From the NCBI GenBank assembly GCA_050999295.1, contig JBPCPI010000068.1, forward strand, positions 1-7,615: 7,615 nucleotides of DNA, read 5' to 3'. Source of the DNA: JACCQS01 sp050999295. GTDB lineage: Bacteria > Actinomycetota > Actinomycetes > Mycobacteriales > Geodermatophilaceae. Below are positions 6,241 through 7,615 of the stretch, one piece after another. The notes under the pieces are model-generated. The model saw only the letters and a list, made by a program, of their open reading frames with translations. It was not told the origin of the DNA and did not search any database. Position 1 is the stretch's first letter; every line of letters begins with the position of its first letter. The position numbers and the translations under genes are program-made.

Positions 6241-7491
6241 TCAGCCGAACAGGCGCAGCGAGATCCAGAGCGCGGTTGTGGCCGCGAGCAAGGTCACCGG
6301 AACGCTGAGCAAGCCGACCCGACTAAATTGCCAGGCGCTCGGAGCCTCGCCGTGCGGCGTCAGGACGCGGCGCCAGAGCAGATTGGCCAACGACCCGAGG
6401 TAGGTCAGGTTCGAGCCGATGTTCACTCCGATCAGGACCGCGAGGATCGATGGCGTCCCGATGAGCGCTGCGGCGGGGAGCAGCGCCAACGTCGCGGGCA
6501 GATTATTGACCAGGTTCGCCAAAACCGCGGCGATCCCGGCAACTGCGAGGAGCGCACCGAGATCGGCTGCTCTCGGCAAAATCGCCGACAGGACGTCATC
6601 GAGACCGTTCTCGTGGAGGCCTCTCATGATGACTGCGAGCGCCACGACGAAAAGCCCGAAGGACAGGTTGGCCGACTCCATGATCTGGCCAACGGTGCTC
6701 GTACGGTCGATCAGACGTCGGGTGGCAAGAGCCGTCGCCCCGGCAGCGGCCGACCAGACGGGGGCAATTCCGATCAGCGAGCAGACGGCGAAGCCTACGA
6801 CGGTGAGTGCCACCACGGTCAGCGCCAGTCGTGGGGTCTGCGGGGTCTCGATGGGTGCCTGGAGGGCTTTCCCGGCGAGGTCGGCGGCGAAGATCCGACG
6901 TAGGAGGGCATATTCGACGAGCACCGCCACGAGCCACGGGCGCACCATCACGGCGGTGAACGAGAGAAACGACAGGCCGGTTGCTGCGAACACAAGAAGG
7001 TTGGTGAGATTGCTGACCGGCATCAGCAGGGAGGCGGAGTTGGCCAGGTGCCCGCAGGCATAGGTGTGTGGGGAAGCGGGCAGGCGCATCCGGCCTGTTG
7101 TCATCATGATCACCGGGGTGAGCAGGACAACGGTGGCGTCCAGGCTGAGGATGGCGGTCGTCGCAGCTGCGAGCAGGAAGACCCGACGAAGCAGGGCGAC
7201 CGGTGAGCGCCCGGCGCGCCGGGCCAATGCGGATGCGGCCCAGGTGAAAACCCCGTCGGCGTCGGCGAGGTGACCAAGGACCAACATGATCGACAGGAAG
7301 ATGACGGCCGGTCCGACATCGTAGATCTGATCCGCGGCCGGTCCCGCCCCGATGGCTCCGACCAGTACGGCGAACGCTGCGCCGAAAACGCTGACTCCGG
7401 CGGCGGGCAGCGTGTCGGGTCGGCGCCATAGGACGGCCAGCACGAGGACCAAGATGGGAATGGTGACCGTCAGCGCTGCCAGGTCGACCAC
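6241..7491 (-). CDS. ArsB-like / SLC13-type membrane permease
   Basis: An integral membrane protein of 416 residues, close to the roughly 430 of ArsB. Numbering from the chosen start, hydrophobic segments run from about residue 4 to 413. ArsB-like marks are SLDATVVLLTP (116-126), LANSASLLMPVSNLTNLLVF (149-168), NLVNNLPATLALLP (326-339) and IGSNLTYLGSLANLLWRRVL (358-377). These correspond to the paired inverted-repeat helical hairpins of the ion transporter superfamily. Arsenite or antimonite efflux is the likeliest reading, but other anions are possible: no arsR, arsC or arsA is in the window, and E. coli ArsB has FANDGAA where this protein has LSLDATV. The GTG at 7491 matches the family N-terminus and has a TAGGCT -10-like motif upstream. 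A GTG at 7599 would add 36 residues with a Cys-rich stretch and is less likely. The gene converges on nadA, with 17 bases between the stop codons. Confidence 0.8.
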   Translation of the reverse strand: MVDLAALTVTIPILVLVLAVLWRRPDTLPAAGVSVFGAAFAVLVGAIGAGPAADQIYDVGPAVIFLSIMLVLGHLADADGVFTWAASALARRAGRSPVALLRRVFLLAAATTAILSLDATVVLLTPVIMMTTGRMRLPASPHTYACGHLANSASLLMPVSNLTNLLVFAATGLSFLSFTAVMVRPWLVAVLVEYALLRRIFAADLAGKALQAPIETPQTPRLALTVVALTVVGFAVCSLIGIAPVWSAAAGATALATRRLIDRTSTVGQIMESANLSFGLFVVALAVIMRGLHENGLDDVLSAILPRAADLGALLAVAGIAAVLANLVNNLPATLALLPAAALIGTPSILAVLIGVNIGSNLTYLGSLANLLWRRVLTPHGEAPSAWQFSRVGLLSVPVTLLAATTALWISLRLFG

Positions 7492-7499
7492 AAGCCGCG

Positions 7500-7505
7500 A
7501 GCCTA
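7500..7505 (-). promoter_or_regulatory. Possible -10 element for the ArsB-like gene
   Basis: On the minus strand TAGGCT (TANNNT) ends 8 bases before the GTG at 7491, which would allow a transcript with almost no leader. No Shine-Dalgarno precedes that GTG. There is no clear -35, and the hexamer would fall inside the gene if the upstream GTG at 7599 were used. Weak evidence on its own. Confidence 0.28.
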
Positions 7506-7551
7506 CGGAGCTGGCGGTCTCGATCCGAGGTAGGGCCAGCCTCAGAACAAG

Positions 7552-7570
7552 GCAGCATTCGCTGCAGCAT
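7552..7570. repeat. Short direct repeat upstream of the ArsB-like gene
   Basis: GCAGCAT occurs at 7552-7558 and again at 7564-7570, a period of 12 bases. The second copy overlaps a palindrome, GCTGCAGC (7561-7568), and leads into GCATGCATG-type sequence. It sits 61-79 bases upstream of the preferred start, where an operator could lie. It is short enough to be chance. Confidence 0.25.
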
Positions 7571-7615
7571 GCATGGTCAGTCCACGACCCTCCATCCACG
7601 CTTCGGCAAACACGT

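Noticed and set aside
6196..6252. A possible bidirectional terminator between nadA and the convergent ArsB-like gene.
   Set aside because: Only a 5-base match (GTTCG/CGAAC) with a long loop is visible and no T-tract on either strand; termination may be Rho-dependent or lie within the coding ends.

Overview
The window is GC-rich bacterial DNA whose gene content and protein sequences point to an actinobacterium. It uses GTG as well as ATG starts, long spurious reading frames lie opposite the genes, and several proteins resemble their mycobacterial counterparts. The genus cannot be named from this sequence alone. No phage, insertion sequence, CRISPR array, toxin or defence gene is visible, so this looks like ordinary, tightly packed chromosomal DNA. 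I did not find a convincing new multi-gene system.

Layout. Positions 14-86 hold a complete tRNA-Val(UAC). One base later (88) begins a full-length NIF3-family protein with a PII-like insert. Its end overlaps by 23 bases the start of a small two-helix DUF3311 membrane protein, which is followed 3 bases later by a 542-residue sodium:solute symporter family permease. That pair looks like a monocarboxylate-type transporter (MctP-like) with its small partner. After a 74-base gap, which carries a possible promoter, comes a coiled-coil/zinc-ribbon protein. It overlaps by 4 bases an RNase HI-histidine phosphatase (CobC-like) fusion, which overlaps by 4 bases nadA (quinolinate synthase). A convergent ArsB/SLC13-type permease on the minus strand fills 6241 to about 7491.

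How the genes relate. NIF3, the zinc-ribbon protein and the RNase H/CobC fusion are neighbours in mycobacteria (recalled as Rv2230c, Rv2229c and Rv2228c). Here the DUF3311/permease pair sits between the first and the other two. Overlapping stop and start codons suggest translational coupling in two blocks: NIF3-DUF3311-permease and zinc ribbon-RNase H/CobC-nadA. nadA has no nadB or nadC beside it. The points most worth a second look are the 1-base tRNA/NIF3 junction, which should yield an almost leaderless mRNA after tRNA processing; the altered sodium-site motif in the permease; two possible leaderless promoters; and the uncertain start of the ArsB-like gene. Nearly all the sequence is coding, and no gene-free stretch reaches 300 bases.
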